NCBI GenBank assembly: GCA_015680685.1
Contig: MNCI01009596.1
Location: forward strand, 65,865-129,864
DNA: 64,000 nt
Direction of reading: 5' to 3'
DNA from: Gnetum montanum
Taxonomy: Eukaryota > Streptophyta > Gnetopsida > Gnetales > Gnetaceae
Shown here: positions 1 to 11,492 of the stretch, in pieces
Position numbering within the stretch: position 1 is the stretch's first letter
Layout of the letters: every line of letters starts with the position of its first letter
Translations under genes and position numbers: made by a program
Notes under the pieces: model-generated
Databases searched by the model: none
Told to the model about the DNA's origin: nothing
What the model saw: the letters and a program-made list of their open reading frames with translations, nothing else

Positions 1-2
1 CC

Positions 3-218
3 CAGTGGCTGATAGCTGATCAAGTGAGCAACTCACTAACGTGCATGGAACTAACTGAGGGAATAACTAGTGCTTACATCGAAAGCATAGATGCACTCGA
101 GCAAGTTCGTCACCAACTTCCAAACCTTAATCTGGAAAACATCAACTGGGGGAAGTTGGAAGTTCTTAAAAAGTTAGACCAAAACCTTAATAAGAAATTA
201 TTAGTCAATGCGCAATAG
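3..218 (+). pseudogene. Residual protease-RT linker fused to integrase tail (element A)
   Basis: This short open frame of about 71 residues reads QWLIAD..., then MELTEGITSAYIESIDALEQ, and aligns with the C linker (MEPSEGLVQAYVESMDEMEE) at about 9710-9790. Its last residues (LLVNAQ) correspond to the end of integrase in C, where the text continues KPFHEL. The frame is therefore the scar of a pol deletion and not an independent gene. No catalytic residues remain. Confidence 0.6.
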
Positions 219-2203
219 ACCAAACCTTTCCACGAACTTAGAACAGTCAGTGCACATAATACCTCTAAGAAGGGACAACCCTGCTCATTATTTCGAATCT
301 CCCCCTTCCAACTCAGTCATGGGGAAGATGGCCATCTCTACTAACCAATTGAGGCCCTCAGTTCCTTTTTAAGTTTTTGTTTTACACATTTTTGTTTTAC
401 AAATTTCTTTCACTTTTCTTGTTTTTGTTTTACAACATCGTTTATACTTTTTCATTTCTTTTTGTTGTTGTTTGTTTGGTTAGGTTCGTCACCTAATAAG
501 TGCTCCTGATGGTGGTATGAACGGTATTCTATTGATTGCTAATGTTTGGTTTTTACCTTGGAGTTATAATGTTGATACTAAGGTATGGTTCTTTTGATAT
601 AACAAGCAATGAGTCCATGTCATCCATGCATCCATGAATTTCTATGGTCTCCCTTGGCTTGGAACTGTACGGTCCCTTTCTTTAATAATAAAACTATGAA
701 CAAATTGGTGACAGGGAATTTCTCAAACTAAGGAAGGACTTAAGGATTGAAAAGGGTGTGACTTCAAGGGGATTTGATGCATTTGTGCTGGCTAGTCTCT
801 TAAGTGCTTGGATGTTTTCTTCTTGGGTTTTCCTTACCATTCCAATGTTACTCCATTATTGGGAAGTTGAGCCAATAAAAATAAGTCTTTGCATGGTGCG
901 ATTCTCATGCAAAAAAAAAAAGAGAAGTGAGAATTCAAAGCACACCCCTTAAAAAAAATAATCATCAGGGCTACAAGCATTGGTTATGGAACTAAACAAA
1001 CACGTTCCCTCTAACTAAGGCCCTCTCTCGCTTCCTACTTTTCCCTTTCTCATTTCCTCAGAATGGTGGTGACTCTTTGGCGAAAGCATTCTTGTTACTT
1101 CAAGTGGATGGATTGGCCAAGTGTATTAATGCAACATCACTGGATGTGGATTGTTTGAGGCTGGACTTGGAATGAGATCTACTCAGTCACATTAACCCTA
1201 CACACACAAGGGGCTATACACCACCTTGTTCTTGGGATTCCATTCCATTCTCTTCTCCTCATCATTCTTTCTCCACTTTCCACCTCATTACCGGTTGTAT
1301 CAGTAGTCTATATTTTGGTTGATGCATTGTTTTCTTTTTGGTAAATTCCTGTGGTTAAGACTTTAACTCTTATTTCTGAATAACATTTCCAGATCCTACA
1401 AACTCTTTGAATGTGGGTTTGTCAGGGCATTAAGGGCATGAGCCTGCTTTGGGGAGGACCCACTGGCATTCCTATTTCATGCATCAGTTAACTTCTTTCC
1501 CTTAAACATTACTGCAATCAACATTTGTTTTGTTTTTTTCCACCTCTGACATCCATTTTATTAGCATTGCCATTGTTTCTTTTTCTCCATCTTTCTTATT
1601 CGTTATATTTTTCCATTCTATTACTATCGAAGGATCGCTCTTAGTCATGGGGGTCCTGGTCCAATTTTTTCAATTTTCCTAACCCCTACACCTTGGGTAG
1701 TTACCAATGTTATATCTCTAGAATCCATATTAGCCATATCACAACTCAGCCAATAGACCTTACACCGAGGCAAGGTATCAACCGTATTGTGATTTACTTA
1801 TCCTTGCTAATATGAGACTGTGTTGTGCGTGCATATGGAAATCATGCAGCAATGGACTAGACCTGGAGAAAACACTTAGGATGGACTGGTGCTGGAACAG
1901 TTGTGCAAGGAACAAGATTGATGGTGTAGTTATAGATGGACAATGGGAGGTGCAATCCTGGCGTCGGCAGCAACATGTATTCTTCTTCTCTCTCTCTCTC
2001 TCTCTTCTTTCTCAGTTGCCAAATAAGGCTGGATGTCAATTGTGTATAGTGTTCATTCTTGTAGTCATGAACACTAATATTGTCATGTATTGTAATGATT
2101 GATTTGTTCACACATCATTCCATCCACCATTAGTTGTCATTCAAGCTAATAATCCCATACCTTCCCAATATTTTGTAAGAAACTCGAGGACAAGTTTTCA
2201 TTC
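219..2203 (+). other. Post-integrase non-coding region of element A
   Basis: No coding sequence is credible here. It contains a polypurine-like AGTCATGGGG box at 315, a T-rich tract at 360-480 ending in TTAG, the block near 610 (GAGTCCATGTCATCCA), the block at about 757 (GTGACTTCAAGGGGATTTG), the block at about 1454 (TTGGGGAGGACCCAC), and a second AGTCATGGGGG at 1643. The same blocks recur in elements B and C (and partly F). A short (CT)n run lies at 1986-2006. Confidence 0.6.
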
Positions 2204-2216
2204 AGTCATGGGGGTA
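2204..2216 (+). other. Polypurine tract of element A
   Basis: AGTCATGGGGGTA lies directly before the LTR start TGATGA. The same string precedes the 3' LTR of F (49131), and a one-base variant precedes that of C. It would prime plus-strand synthesis. Confidence 0.7.
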
Positions 2217-2791
2217 TGATGAGCTGTGATATCACATCCTGCCTCATCTTCTATAAATAAGAGGTGGTGCCATTTGTTTCAAGTAGTTAGACTTAGACCC
2301 TTAGCCAAACTCTTGCNTTCCTAGTTAATTAATCTCTCTCTCAACCTTCGACTCTCTTAGTTAAGTACACTCAGTACAACCGCTTTGAGCATGCGTGTAG
2401 TGCTTGGTAAGCCAGTAACGATTAGCGTTTGGTAATCCCAGCAGCGTTGCACTGGTTCAAGATGTGTACAGCAAGTGGGAATGGATATTGGTGTTAGGAA
2501 CATTTAGAACTTAGTTAATGAATAATTAGTGTAAGTTAGTCACTTAGTTCTCTCCACCTTTCCCTTCTTAGAAAAAGACATAAAAAGACAAAAAACTATA
2601 AAAATCACATACCTCAAACTTACTTAACCATACGACCGTGACAATACAAGTAAGTTTGGGAGAACAACGATTGATTAACCCTGAGTGTTCCATTAAGGTG
2701 CGTAAGCACTTAGTCCTTGGACTTCGACCAGATCGCATGTGAAACGCTCGTAGTCGTATGGTTGAGTGTAGGGGTACCTCGCCACTCATCA
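2217..2791 (+). repeat. 3' LTR of element A (575 bp)
   Basis: The LTR starts TGATGA and ends TCATCA, the terminal inverted repeat shared by the other LTRs of this family here. It has a TATAAATAAGAGG promoter box near 2260 and ends with the family signature GGGGTACCTCGCCACTCATCA at 2771-2791. No primer site follows, so it is a 3' LTR. It contains one ambiguous base at about 2317. Confidence 0.8.
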
Positions 2792-4793
2792 ACTATTTTC
2801 CAGTTATTTTCTCTTCCTCCTCACATTCATTTATAGAATCCAACAAGAGGGAATGAAGACCAAGAGACTATGACAAGGAAGATAAAGATATAATGGGAGA
2901 AATATATATCAAAAAAGGTATCCTAATGATGAAGAGGATGATTATGAACAAAGAAGAGACAAGATCAGGCATCAAGAAAGAGAGCATTATGAGTAGCAAA
3001 GGGGTCATAGCTACAATAGAGTTTATGAACCCAAAGATCAAGAAGAACCCCTATTGATCACTTGTAATATACTTAACATAAGAGAAGTAGTGTATATCCC
3101 TACCAAACACGTAAGTGATAGTCACATCAAGAGGCTAGATATGACTAACATTCTCAAGTTTGAAGGTGGATACAATGTAGATCCACAACACCACTTCTAA
3201 GCCTTCCATAATGCATGTGCCCTTTAGAACACTGAGAATGATTGGTAGACACTAAAGTTGTTTCCCAAAATACTCATCAAGCAAGTAGAGAGCTAGTACT
3301 AATCCTTAGAACCATAAATAATTTAAAGATGAAGTACCATGTCATAGCTTTTTAATGACAAATATTAAGCCTATTCCAAAGTATCTAATTTAATAAAATA
3401 AATTCAAGGTTGAAAGCAAGGGACACATGAATCCCTTGATGTGGCAATGAGCACGTATTATTCATTACTACATAGATGCTTAGGCCATGGGTTTTTTTAG
3501 AGAAAACACTTAGGCATATCATTGATGGGTCAAGGAACAAGACTAGAGAAACCCTTGGGGTATATGCCCAAGGCAAATTATCAAAAATGATAGTTCATCG
3601 AATTCAAAGACTAATAGACTAGGTGGCCAAAGAGGAAAGAGAATTAAAGAAAAGAGAATCAACAGAAGAGTATAATAAAGATCTTACAATGAGAAAAAGG
3701 GATGTGAGAATGTTCAAGAGATAAGAAGAAGAAACATTAGAGGATGCCATCAAAAAGAAGACTCTACCCATCCAAAACCAATTAATGACATTGCAACAAA
3801 GGTAGAGAAAATGTGGGATTCAATGGATGAAAAATGAACAAGTTCTGAACAAGAACAAAGAAAGAAAGAAAAGAAAAGAAAACAGACAAGAAAACTACAA
3901 ACATAAAGGAAAAGTTGCTAAACTTGAGAAGTTTATAGACTCTATTTTGGAAGATGAAGAAGGATGCCATGTGTGCCAATATGAACATCCTAAGGGATGT
4001 TGCCTTGTTATGGTCCACTTGCAAGAGTCTAGGATATATATGCTTAACCCAAGGTTTATCAAGAAACAGATGTTAAGACAATTACCTTACCCGCAAGGTA
4101 ATTTCTAACAACCTTACCAACTATCATACTATCCAAGCGAAACCTACCCTCAACCACAAGAGAAATATCAATAGCAATGGCAACAACCACAAGCATGGGG
4201 AATACCATCACCAAGGAAGCAATATCCATACAAGCAACTAGATCCTTATGGATATTATGTTTAACGTCCAATCTCTCTAAGAAATGCTTCAGTCCATACC
4301 TCCTCTCATTATTATCCACGAGAGTATCATAAACCCACTACATCACAAATGGATCCAATTCTAATGCATATCATCCAACAATTACTTCATCAATTCAACC
4401 TCCTAAATCCCTACCACAAGTGCCTCCACCGGTTATGCAAGGAGAACTGCCAATATAACCATAACAAAAGAATGTTACTTGGGCAATTAAGACATAAGAG
4501 GATGTGATGGTAAATGGACCTCAATGCAGGAAATGTCCATTTTTTACAAGTCCAAAATGGATTCAAAGGATGGGAACTTCACTTGCATTAACCTCATCCA
4601 CACATACTCCTCAAGGGAACACCAAGCTTCCACATTATATGAATCCAAATTTGACCACTTTCATGCTCATTCAAACTGTAATGTATTGGATCAAGGCATG
4701 AGTTCTTCCCAAAAAGAGAATAAATCCAGGAAATCCCTTAGTATATCTTCAAATAGCAAGACACAAACCATGCAAGGCTCTACTAGATTCTAG
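2792..4793 (+). pseudogene. gag pseudogene of element B
   Basis: The translation in shifting frames matches gag of C and F: a Ser-rich segment at the left edge, the capsid-like core around 3150-3560 (IPRFEEGYN-type, then F-NA, W..LKLFP), the MYAKGQL-like segment near 3560, a Lys/Glu-rich stretch, then the motif CQYEHPKGCC at about 3972-4005 with an upstream Cys (CX2C), followed by LNPRF. The tail is rich in Gln, Pro and Tyr. Many in-frame stops rule out function. Confidence 0.7.
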
Positions 4794-5569
4794 ATCAAAA
4801 GTAAATGTGATTTTGTAAGACATGTACAAAGCCTAAAATCTTCCTCCACTAAAGAAGAGAAATATTTGACTAGAACTTGTGGATCAGTCAATCACTATCC
4901 CACTCATGTAAGTGGAAGATGTCATCACCACCATAAGTGGTTGATCCTACCCTATTGATTTTCTTGTCATACACATAGGTAAAAAAAAGGGTGAATTTCT
5001 TATAATTATGGAAACAACATGGATTAGCATAGTGGATGCTAAGTTAGGAATTAAAGACTTTTCCTTGGAAATTTCCAAGGAAGATGAAGCCAGAATTGTA
5101 CAAAGCCACACAATTCCGTGTATCACATACAGTGACAATGGGTGCCATTGCATGTGAAAAATTTGGGCAATAAAATAAGAAACCAATATAGCATGCAATC
5201 AATGTATATAAGATATGTCTATGCAATAGTGTTTGTATGTAGCAATGAGAAAACAAGAAGGCACCCAGTGGCTAATTAATAAAAAATAGATAGAGTCCAA
5301 TATGTGCATGGAATCATTAAATAAAATCACAAGTACCTATGTTGAAGAAACCAACAAGTTAGAACAATTAAGAAGGAAACATCCCTATGTACAATTATAT
5401 CAAGAAGAGGACATCAAATAGGAATAATTAAAGATCCAATACAAGTATGAACCAGAACCTTTAGATTTGAAGCTCTACCAGATGTACTAGAGTATCCTTT
5501 TTTGACTAATAAGAAACTAGTAATTATCAATGCTAATCTTGATAAAGAACAAAACATAAGATTATTGGA
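4780..5569 (+). pseudogene. Protease and linker pseudogene of element B
   Basis: Reading LLDSRSKVNVIL at about 4780-4815, this matches the retropepsin active-site region of C (LLDSGLWVNLIS). The consensus for such enzymes is D-[ST]-G; here the Gly position is Arg, so the site is lost. The EGTQWLINKK block at about 5260 marks the linker. The segment ends exactly at the 5-bp duplication TTGGA where element C inserted. Confidence 0.65.
5565..5569. repeat. Target-site duplication TTGGA, left copy (element C)
   Basis: The five bases TTGGA directly precede the 5' LTR and are repeated directly after the 3' LTR at 18681-18685. Confidence 0.9.
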
Positions 5570-6429
5570 TGATGAAGTGTCATTAAGTCGATGCATCGAC
5601 TGGGCCGCATATACGGGGCCGCGTATACGTGGCAGCGTTGATGCGGGCCCGTCGACGTAGCCTTCCTGCATCGACGTGGCCCTGTTTACGTAGCCACCTA
5701 TCTCGGCCTATAAATAAGAGGGCCTTCGATCTCATTTAGACACCTTTAGGTTAGTTGTAGTGAAGCTCTTGTAGTTTGTTCCCTCAAGAGATAGAATATT
5801 TTCCAAGTGCCCGCAGCAAGTGTAAGAAAAGTGATCGACTCTTTATTTGAGCGTTGATGTATCTGAGCCCAGTGGCGTGACGGCAATAAAGATGAACTAT
5901 TCAAGCATTCCTTGCAGCATTTGGACTTAGCTATTTTATGCATTCAATAGTTTAATATGTTTATGCTTTATTAGTTACTTGTTAATTACTTAATTTTATG
6001 TTATTATGATTTCAATCGCTATTGTTCATTCGTAGTTCGTAAAGGGCATAAACATCTGGTAACCCAAAAGTGTTAGAAGAGGCTTAGAACGTGCTTGGAA
6101 GATGGGACTGGATACTTATGTTAGGAGTAGTTAAGATTTAGATTAAGATAATCTTAGATTAATTAATATTCTAGCCTTACTTTCCAAGATAATTAGCCAC
6201 CAAGAAGATAATTAAAAAGCTATAAAAATCATTAGCCTTAGTCTCACTTAACCATCGTAAACAGAACCTCACAAGTGAGATTAGGATGACAACGACCATT
6301 CTAACCCAAGGTTTCACTGGTTAGAGTCTAGTGTATGTTAAGTGCTTACAGTATGTGGATTTTGACCGAGTCGCACGTGAACGCTTGTGATTTGTGTGGT
6401 TGGGCGTAGGGGTACCTAGCCGCTCATCA
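5570..6429 (+). repeat. 5' LTR of element C
   Basis: TGATGA...TCATCA ends, TATAAATA at 5709-5716, and CG-rich palindrome-like U3 text around 5590-5640 (CATATACGGGGCCGCG). It is followed after one base by the primer site. The 3' copy lacks part of the U3 palindrome cluster. Confidence 0.9.
5709..5716 (+). promoter_or_regulatory. TATA box of the element C 5' LTR
   Basis: TATAAATA follows the GC-rich U3 palindromes; the equivalent lies at 17972-17979 in the 3' LTR. TATAAATA also occurs in the LTRs of A, the 3' LTR of F and the solo LTR. Confidence 0.6.
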
Positions 6430-6430
6430 T

Positions 6431-6450
6431 TGGCACCGTTGCCGAGGATT
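6431..6450 (+). other. Primer binding site, tRNA-Asp type
   Basis: TGGCACCGTTGCCGAGGATT lies one base after the 5' LTR. It matches the complement of the plant tRNA-Asp 3' end (TGGCGCCGTTGCCGGGGAT) except for G-to-A changes. tRNA-Asp priming is established for Athila-type elements. Confidence 0.85.
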
Positions 6451-6574
6451 GTTAGTCTTACATGCGTCATCTAACCTTAGTGAAATTATCATTCAAGTCG
6501 TTGGGATGGACCCAGGATAGAAACAGGTACGCATGCTAGGTGAATTTAAGTAAATATTAAGGTACACCGATTAC

Positions 6575-8915
6575 ATGGACTATCTAACGTCCAACATGTC
6601 TTCTCACAAGAGAGAGGTATTCGAACCACCAGTGCCACAAGAATGTCAGGTGGTGTACAAACATCCCGATGAATATGTCCCTAATTTCACATTCATCCTA
6701 CATCAGGATGAGCATCTACGATGGTGGGACATGGAGGGTAGCATCGTGCTACCACTCGACTGATCATCTCTTGCGATGCTATATCACAATTTGGGCAAAT
6801 TAGGCATCCAGGATCAGGTGGCAGAGTATGTCATGGAGGACCATGACTACTGGGACTATCATCCCATGGAGGCTCAACAGGTAAGAGACCAATAGTAGGT
6901 AGAGAGATATGAACAACAGAAGGGGAAACAATTCAGTAACCCCTTATTCTCGCAAGGGTTACAAGACGATGGGGATCCCATCTTTCATGATACCCATTCA
7001 ATCGAACTTCCCCTGGGGCAGCAGATCCTCCAGTCAATCATTCAGAATAAACCTCTAAGTGACCATGATCCTCAAGCGGATGGAGGGTCATGTAGCAAGG
7101 CTGACTAGGATGATCGAGGCCATCATCAGGGTAGCGGGGGAGCTTAACATCGGAGCGGTGACGATGCCTCTCCTTCTTCTCCGTCCTCTCACTCTCCTGC
7201 GCCTTCATCCAGCTTAGGCTCTGAGTGTAACGGGGGAAGGAAGGAACAAAAGGATGGTGGTAAAAAGATTCGGAAGGGGCAATGTGAGGAAGCGCGTGAC
7301 CAATCGTGCGATGCTCGCCAGCATGAAAGGAGGGGTAGCTGAAATCGTCACAAATATCATGGTCCCCAATAGGACTATGATTTGGATGAGCCGTTGTTAG
7401 CTACTCGGAGCATGATCCAGATCACAGAGCCAGTTTAAATTCCCAGTAAGCACATAAAGGATAGCCGGATCAAGCACGTTGATATGAAAAACATCCCTAG
7501 ATTTGAAGAGGGATACAACTGTGATCCATAGACTCACCTGTAGGCATTCCATAATGCCTGCACCTTGTAAAACATCGACAATGATTGGCAATGGCTGAAG
7601 CTATTCCCTCGCACACTCATCAAAGAAGCTGAAAGTTGGTATCGGTCCTTAGAGCCAGAATCAATCAGATGATGGAGTACAATGCTTGAAATCTTCAATG
7701 ACAAGTATCAAACGTACTCTAGAGTGGAGAATCTGAGACGATAGATCCAAGGTTGGAAACAAGGGAATCATGAACCCTCAGATGCCGCCATGAGTAGGTA
7801 CTACTCATTGTTGCATCGGTGCCTTGGTCATGGTTACTCTCAGTGGGCACAACTTCACCACATCATTGATGGGCTTCGTTTTGAAACGTGAAAGACCCTT
7901 GGCATGTACGCCAAGGGACAACTGTCAGAGCTAAGGGCCCATGAATTGCAGCGCCTCATTAAACAAGTGGCCAAGGAGGAAGGAGAACTTAGGAAAAAGG
8001 AGAGTGAAAAAGAATTCAACTAGGACCCTTCCCTCAGAAAAAGGGAGGTTCGATTTTGTGATGAGGAGGATGAATCACCACTGGAAGCAGCGGTGAATTG
8101 AAAGACTTTGTCATTATAAAAGTTTGCATCTGAAATATCGGCAAAGGTGGATAAGATGTGGGACTCTTTGGATGAGAAATTCCAAAGTGTATTGAAAATT
8201 GCAGAAGAGTCCAAAGAACAAGGTAACAACCGTAGCAAAGTAAGGGTAAGAGTCCAGCTAAACATGCCCAACATAAGGGTAAGGGCAAAGTTGCTGTAGC
8301 AGAGCAGGTTGCAGACTCTGACACCGAGGAGGATGATGAATATGGCATATGCCAATATGAACATCATAAGGGATGTTGTCCTATGGTGTCACATCTTCAA
8401 GAGTCTGGGGTGTATGCCTTGAACCCTCGTTTGGCATAACGGCAAACACCCCGAAGGTTGCCTTATTCACAAGGCAATTCCAGGCGGTTCCACCAGCAGC
8501 AGCAAGGATATTATCCAAGTGGAATGCCCCCGCAACCATATGAATACTTCCAACAGTGGCAGTAACCACAAGCATGGGGGATGCCACCTCCAAGGCAGTA
8601 GTACCCTTACAAACAGCCAGATCCTTATGGGTACTATGTTCAGCAACCGGTCTCTCCAAGAGACTCTTCCAGTCATGCGGCCTTTCCAAGTTATTACCAC
8701 CCCCATGAACATTTTTGACATCCATCTCCATCACCCAGGGGAGCAAACCCACATCTCTTCTATTCTCCATCACCTTCTCCTGCCACTCCTCCACAACATC
8801 CCACTCAGTTGCCACCTACTCCATCAATGCAGGGAGAAATACCACCACAGCCACAACAACGAAACGCTACGAGGGCTGTTAACTTACAACTGGCACCTCG
8901 GCTGAGTGGATTGGA
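6575..8915 (+). pseudogene. gag pseudogene of element C
   Basis: The reading starts MDYLTSNMSSHKREVF at 6575, the first good ATG after the leader. A Ser-rich linker lies at about 7160-7230, then the capsid-like core at 7485-8000 (MKNIPRFEEGYN, WQWLKLFP, ESWYRSLEP, RYYSLLHRC, GMYAKGQLSEL). A charged segment is followed by CQYEHHKGCC at about 8350 and a Gln/Pro/His-rich tail. In-frame stops (for example in DP*THL*AFHNA) and frameshifts break it in several places. Gag would assemble the particle and bind RNA; the finger has the unusual spacing CX3HX4C, with the first Cys replaced by Tyr. Confidence 0.75.
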
Positions 8916-9129
8916 ACCCAAGCCATGAAAATGTCCTTTCTTTTGGCCCAGTAATCTAAATACACCCTCACCTACGCCTATGGCCAGTGCCTTCGAATCT
9001 TCCAATGCCTCCACCATCATACCACTAGAGCAACCCTCCAGCCAATCGCACTCCAACGTCCAGACAGTCATGCTCACACATGTCGTGACCGACTGGATCA
9101 AAGTAGGTCATCTTCCCCAAAAATTGACT

Positions 9130-9842
9130 AATCCGAGAAGCCCCCTCATCTATCTTTAGGTGTCTGGGAATGAGTCGTGCAAAGATCTTCTAGACTCGGG
9201 GTTATGGGTTAATTTGATCTCTCACGATATGTACAAGAACTGGAACTTTTCCCCACTAAATAAGAGCAGCATTCGGCTCAAGTTAGTAGACCAGTCCATC
9301 ACCGTTCCCTTAGGTTTGGTGGAGGACATCGTGACCACTGTTTGTGGGTGGTCCTATCCTGCTGATTTCTTGGTCATTCGTGTAGAGAACTACAAGGAGA
9401 ATTTTCCAATCATCATGGGAAGAGCCTGGCTAAGCACAGTGGACACATGACTAGGACTCCGAGATTTGTCCCTGGAAATTTCAAAGGAAAATCCTTTTGG
9501 GAAGATCGAGAAGAAGCACGTTCCATGCATCGTGTACAGTGACTCAAGGTGTAATTGTGTGCAGCAGTTATGGTCCGCTAAGCGGATATCCATTCAAGCA
9601 TGTAGTTGGTGTACCGAGGAATCACCTGTTTAACAGTGCCTATACGCAGTAGCCACTAACCAAGAGGGCACCCAGTGGCTGACAGCTGACCCTACTAGCA
9701 GCGCACTATGCATGGAACCGTCTGAGGGGCTAGTGCAAGCCTATGTTGAAAGCATGGATGAGATGGAAGAGGTTCATCAACGAGTCTCCACGGTTGATGA
9801 CCAAGATGACTAGGGGGAGCTACAAATCCCTAAGACATTCAA
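9130..9842 (+). pseudogene. Aspartic protease and linker of element C
   Basis: From 9160 to 9450 an open stretch of 96 residues reads LLDSGLWVNLIS near the start and FPIIMGRAWL near the end. These are the catalytic D-S-G and the flap/C-terminal segments of plant retropepsins. The stop at 9448 (TGA after VDT) precedes more homologous sequence (LGLRDLSLEISKE), so the domain is continuous with a mutated codon. The EGTQWLTAD block at about 9665 starts the linker, which is also preserved in A and B. Confidence 0.75.
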
Positions 9843-9852
9843 AAAAGAGCCC

Positions 9853-11492
9853 TTGGAGCTAAAGTCCTTACCAGCTCACTTAGAATATGCATTTTTGCAA
9901 AATGGAAAGCTGGTAATTATCAATGCCGCCCTTACTCCTGAACAGAAAAAGAGATTGCTAGAGATGGTAAGAAAATGGGTTACTGCGTTTGCATGGTCAT
10001 ATCCTGAGTTGACTGGAGTTGATCCCAGGGTCTGCTAGCATCAGATCTATCTTGACCCTTCCATAAAGCAATGATGATAGCCACAAAGATGGTTGAATCC
10101 CAAACTGAAGCAGATCATAAAAGATGAAATCGAACAATTGCTCAAGGCAAGATTCATCTATTCTATCGTCGATAGCAAATGGGTTAGCCCACTCGTTATT
10201 ATGCCCAAGAAAGATGGCAAGTGGAGGGTCTGTATTGATTTCCGGTTACTCAATATGGCAACCTTCAAGCACGACTTCCCACTCTCATTTGTTGACCAAG
10301 TGTTGGACACCATCACAGGGCACCGTTACTACAACTTTTTGGATGGTTATAGTGGTTATAACCAAATCCAAATAGCACCAGAGGACCAGGCCAAAACAAT
10401 GTTCACAAGTCCATGGGGGACTTTTGCATATAAGAAGATGCCCTTTGGCCTGTGCAATGCACCTACTATGTTCCAACGCCTTGTCCTAAGCATCTTCTAA
10501 CAACAAATTAGTAATGGTGTAGAAGTCTTCATAGATGACTTCTCCACCTATGGGGCCACGTTCAAGCAAGCCTTGGACCGTCTAGAGCAGGTTCTGAAAA
10601 GATGTTTCAACACTAATCTGCGGCTCAATTGGTAGAAGAGCCATTTGATGGTCGAAGAGGGTATTGTGCTGGGGCATCACATCTCACAAACAGGGATCAA
10701 TGTAGATCCTGAGAAGATTAGGGTCATCCAAGGAATCACCCGCCAACCAAGTACCATCAAAGATGTGCGTTCATTCCTTGGACACACTAGTTACTACCGA
10801 CGTTTCATTGAGCACTTCTCGAAGATCGCCAGGCCGTTGGTAGAACTTACAAAGAAGGACGCTCTATTCATCTGGACCAAGGAATGCAAGTCGGCATTCC
10901 AAGCACTAAAACAGAAACTCTTAGAAGCTCTAGTCTATAGGTACCTAATTGATCCAGACCCTTTTACATTATGATGGATGCCTCCAACTACGCCTTGGGA
11001 GCCATGCTTACATAGTGTAACGATCAGAAGCATCCATATTATATCCACTGTGCAAGCCGTAGCATTGTGGATGCTCAGCTAAACTACACCACCACCAAGA
11101 AGGAGTTGATGAGAGTGGTGTTCGCCTTGGACAAATTCTGGCACTATGTGCTTGGATACGAGGTGTTTGTGCACACAGACCACAGTGCTATCTAGTTCCT
11201 AATGAACAAACCAACGGTGAGCCCTCGCATAATCCGGTGGCTGGTGATTCTTCAGGAATTTGATCTTACCATGGTAGATCAGAAGGGGACCAAGAATGTG
11301 GTTGTTGACCACTTGTCTCGGTTGCGATGGGATGATGTAGAAGAGGAGGAGTCCTTATCCGACCATTTTCTAGATGAACTCCTCTTCACAAGCGTAGTTG
11401 ATCCTCAAGTACCTAAGGAATCCCCTTGGTTCAACTGCATTCTCACCTACCTCACAACCCAGGAGCTGCCAAAGGAGTGGAACCATCGATAG
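9853..11492 (+). pseudogene. Reverse transcriptase and RNase H of element C
   Basis: The RT has WVSPLVIMPKKDGKWRVCIDF at about 10180-10240, FLDGYSGYNQI at about 10340, MPFGLCNAPTMFQR at about 10440, and the catalytic FIDD (variant of YxDD) at about 10527-10539. EGIVLGHHIS and RSFLGHTSYYRRFI follow. RNase H reads MDASNYALGAML at about 10975, TTKKELMRVVFAL and VHTDHSAI at about 11180, then LSRLRW. Stops interrupt at about 10036, 10498 and 10633, and there is a frameshift at about 10970. The wording places it with Athila-type RTs. Confidence 0.85.

Larger units (their letters stand above)
1..2791 (+). mobile_element. Ty3/Athila-like LTR retrotransposon A, 3' part, RT-to-integrase deleted
   Basis: This is the 3' part of an LTR retrotransposon; its 5' half lies before the window. 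It opens in the protease-RT linker, with the CCCAGTGGCTGA block also seen near 9670 in element C. It then jumps at about 195 to the end of the integrase region (the VNRQQLKPFHEL-like peptide of C at about 12,630), so RT, RNase H and the integrase core are missing. After that come the post-integrase non-coding region with its family blocks, no recognisable ORF3, a polypurine tract and a 3' LTR ending at 2791. The DNA right after 2791 matches the Ser-rich part of gag of element F (about 43,310), so A inserted into the gag of element B. Confidence 0.8.

Noticed and set aside
1857-2111. Overlapping open frames on both strands near the end of element A
   Set aside because: They include a (CT)n run and have no homolog in the other copies; chance frames.
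2217-2791. Reading this LTR as the 5' LTR of element B
   Set aside because: No primer site follows it, and the next bases align to the middle of gag, not to a leader.
8381-8815. 144-residue minus-strand open frame over gag of C
   Set aside because: It is antisense to the gag tail, whose plus-strand text is conserved in B and F; the minus frame has no conserved counterpart.
10285-10476. Minus-strand open frame over RT of C
   Set aside because: Shadow of the strongly conserved RT coding strand.
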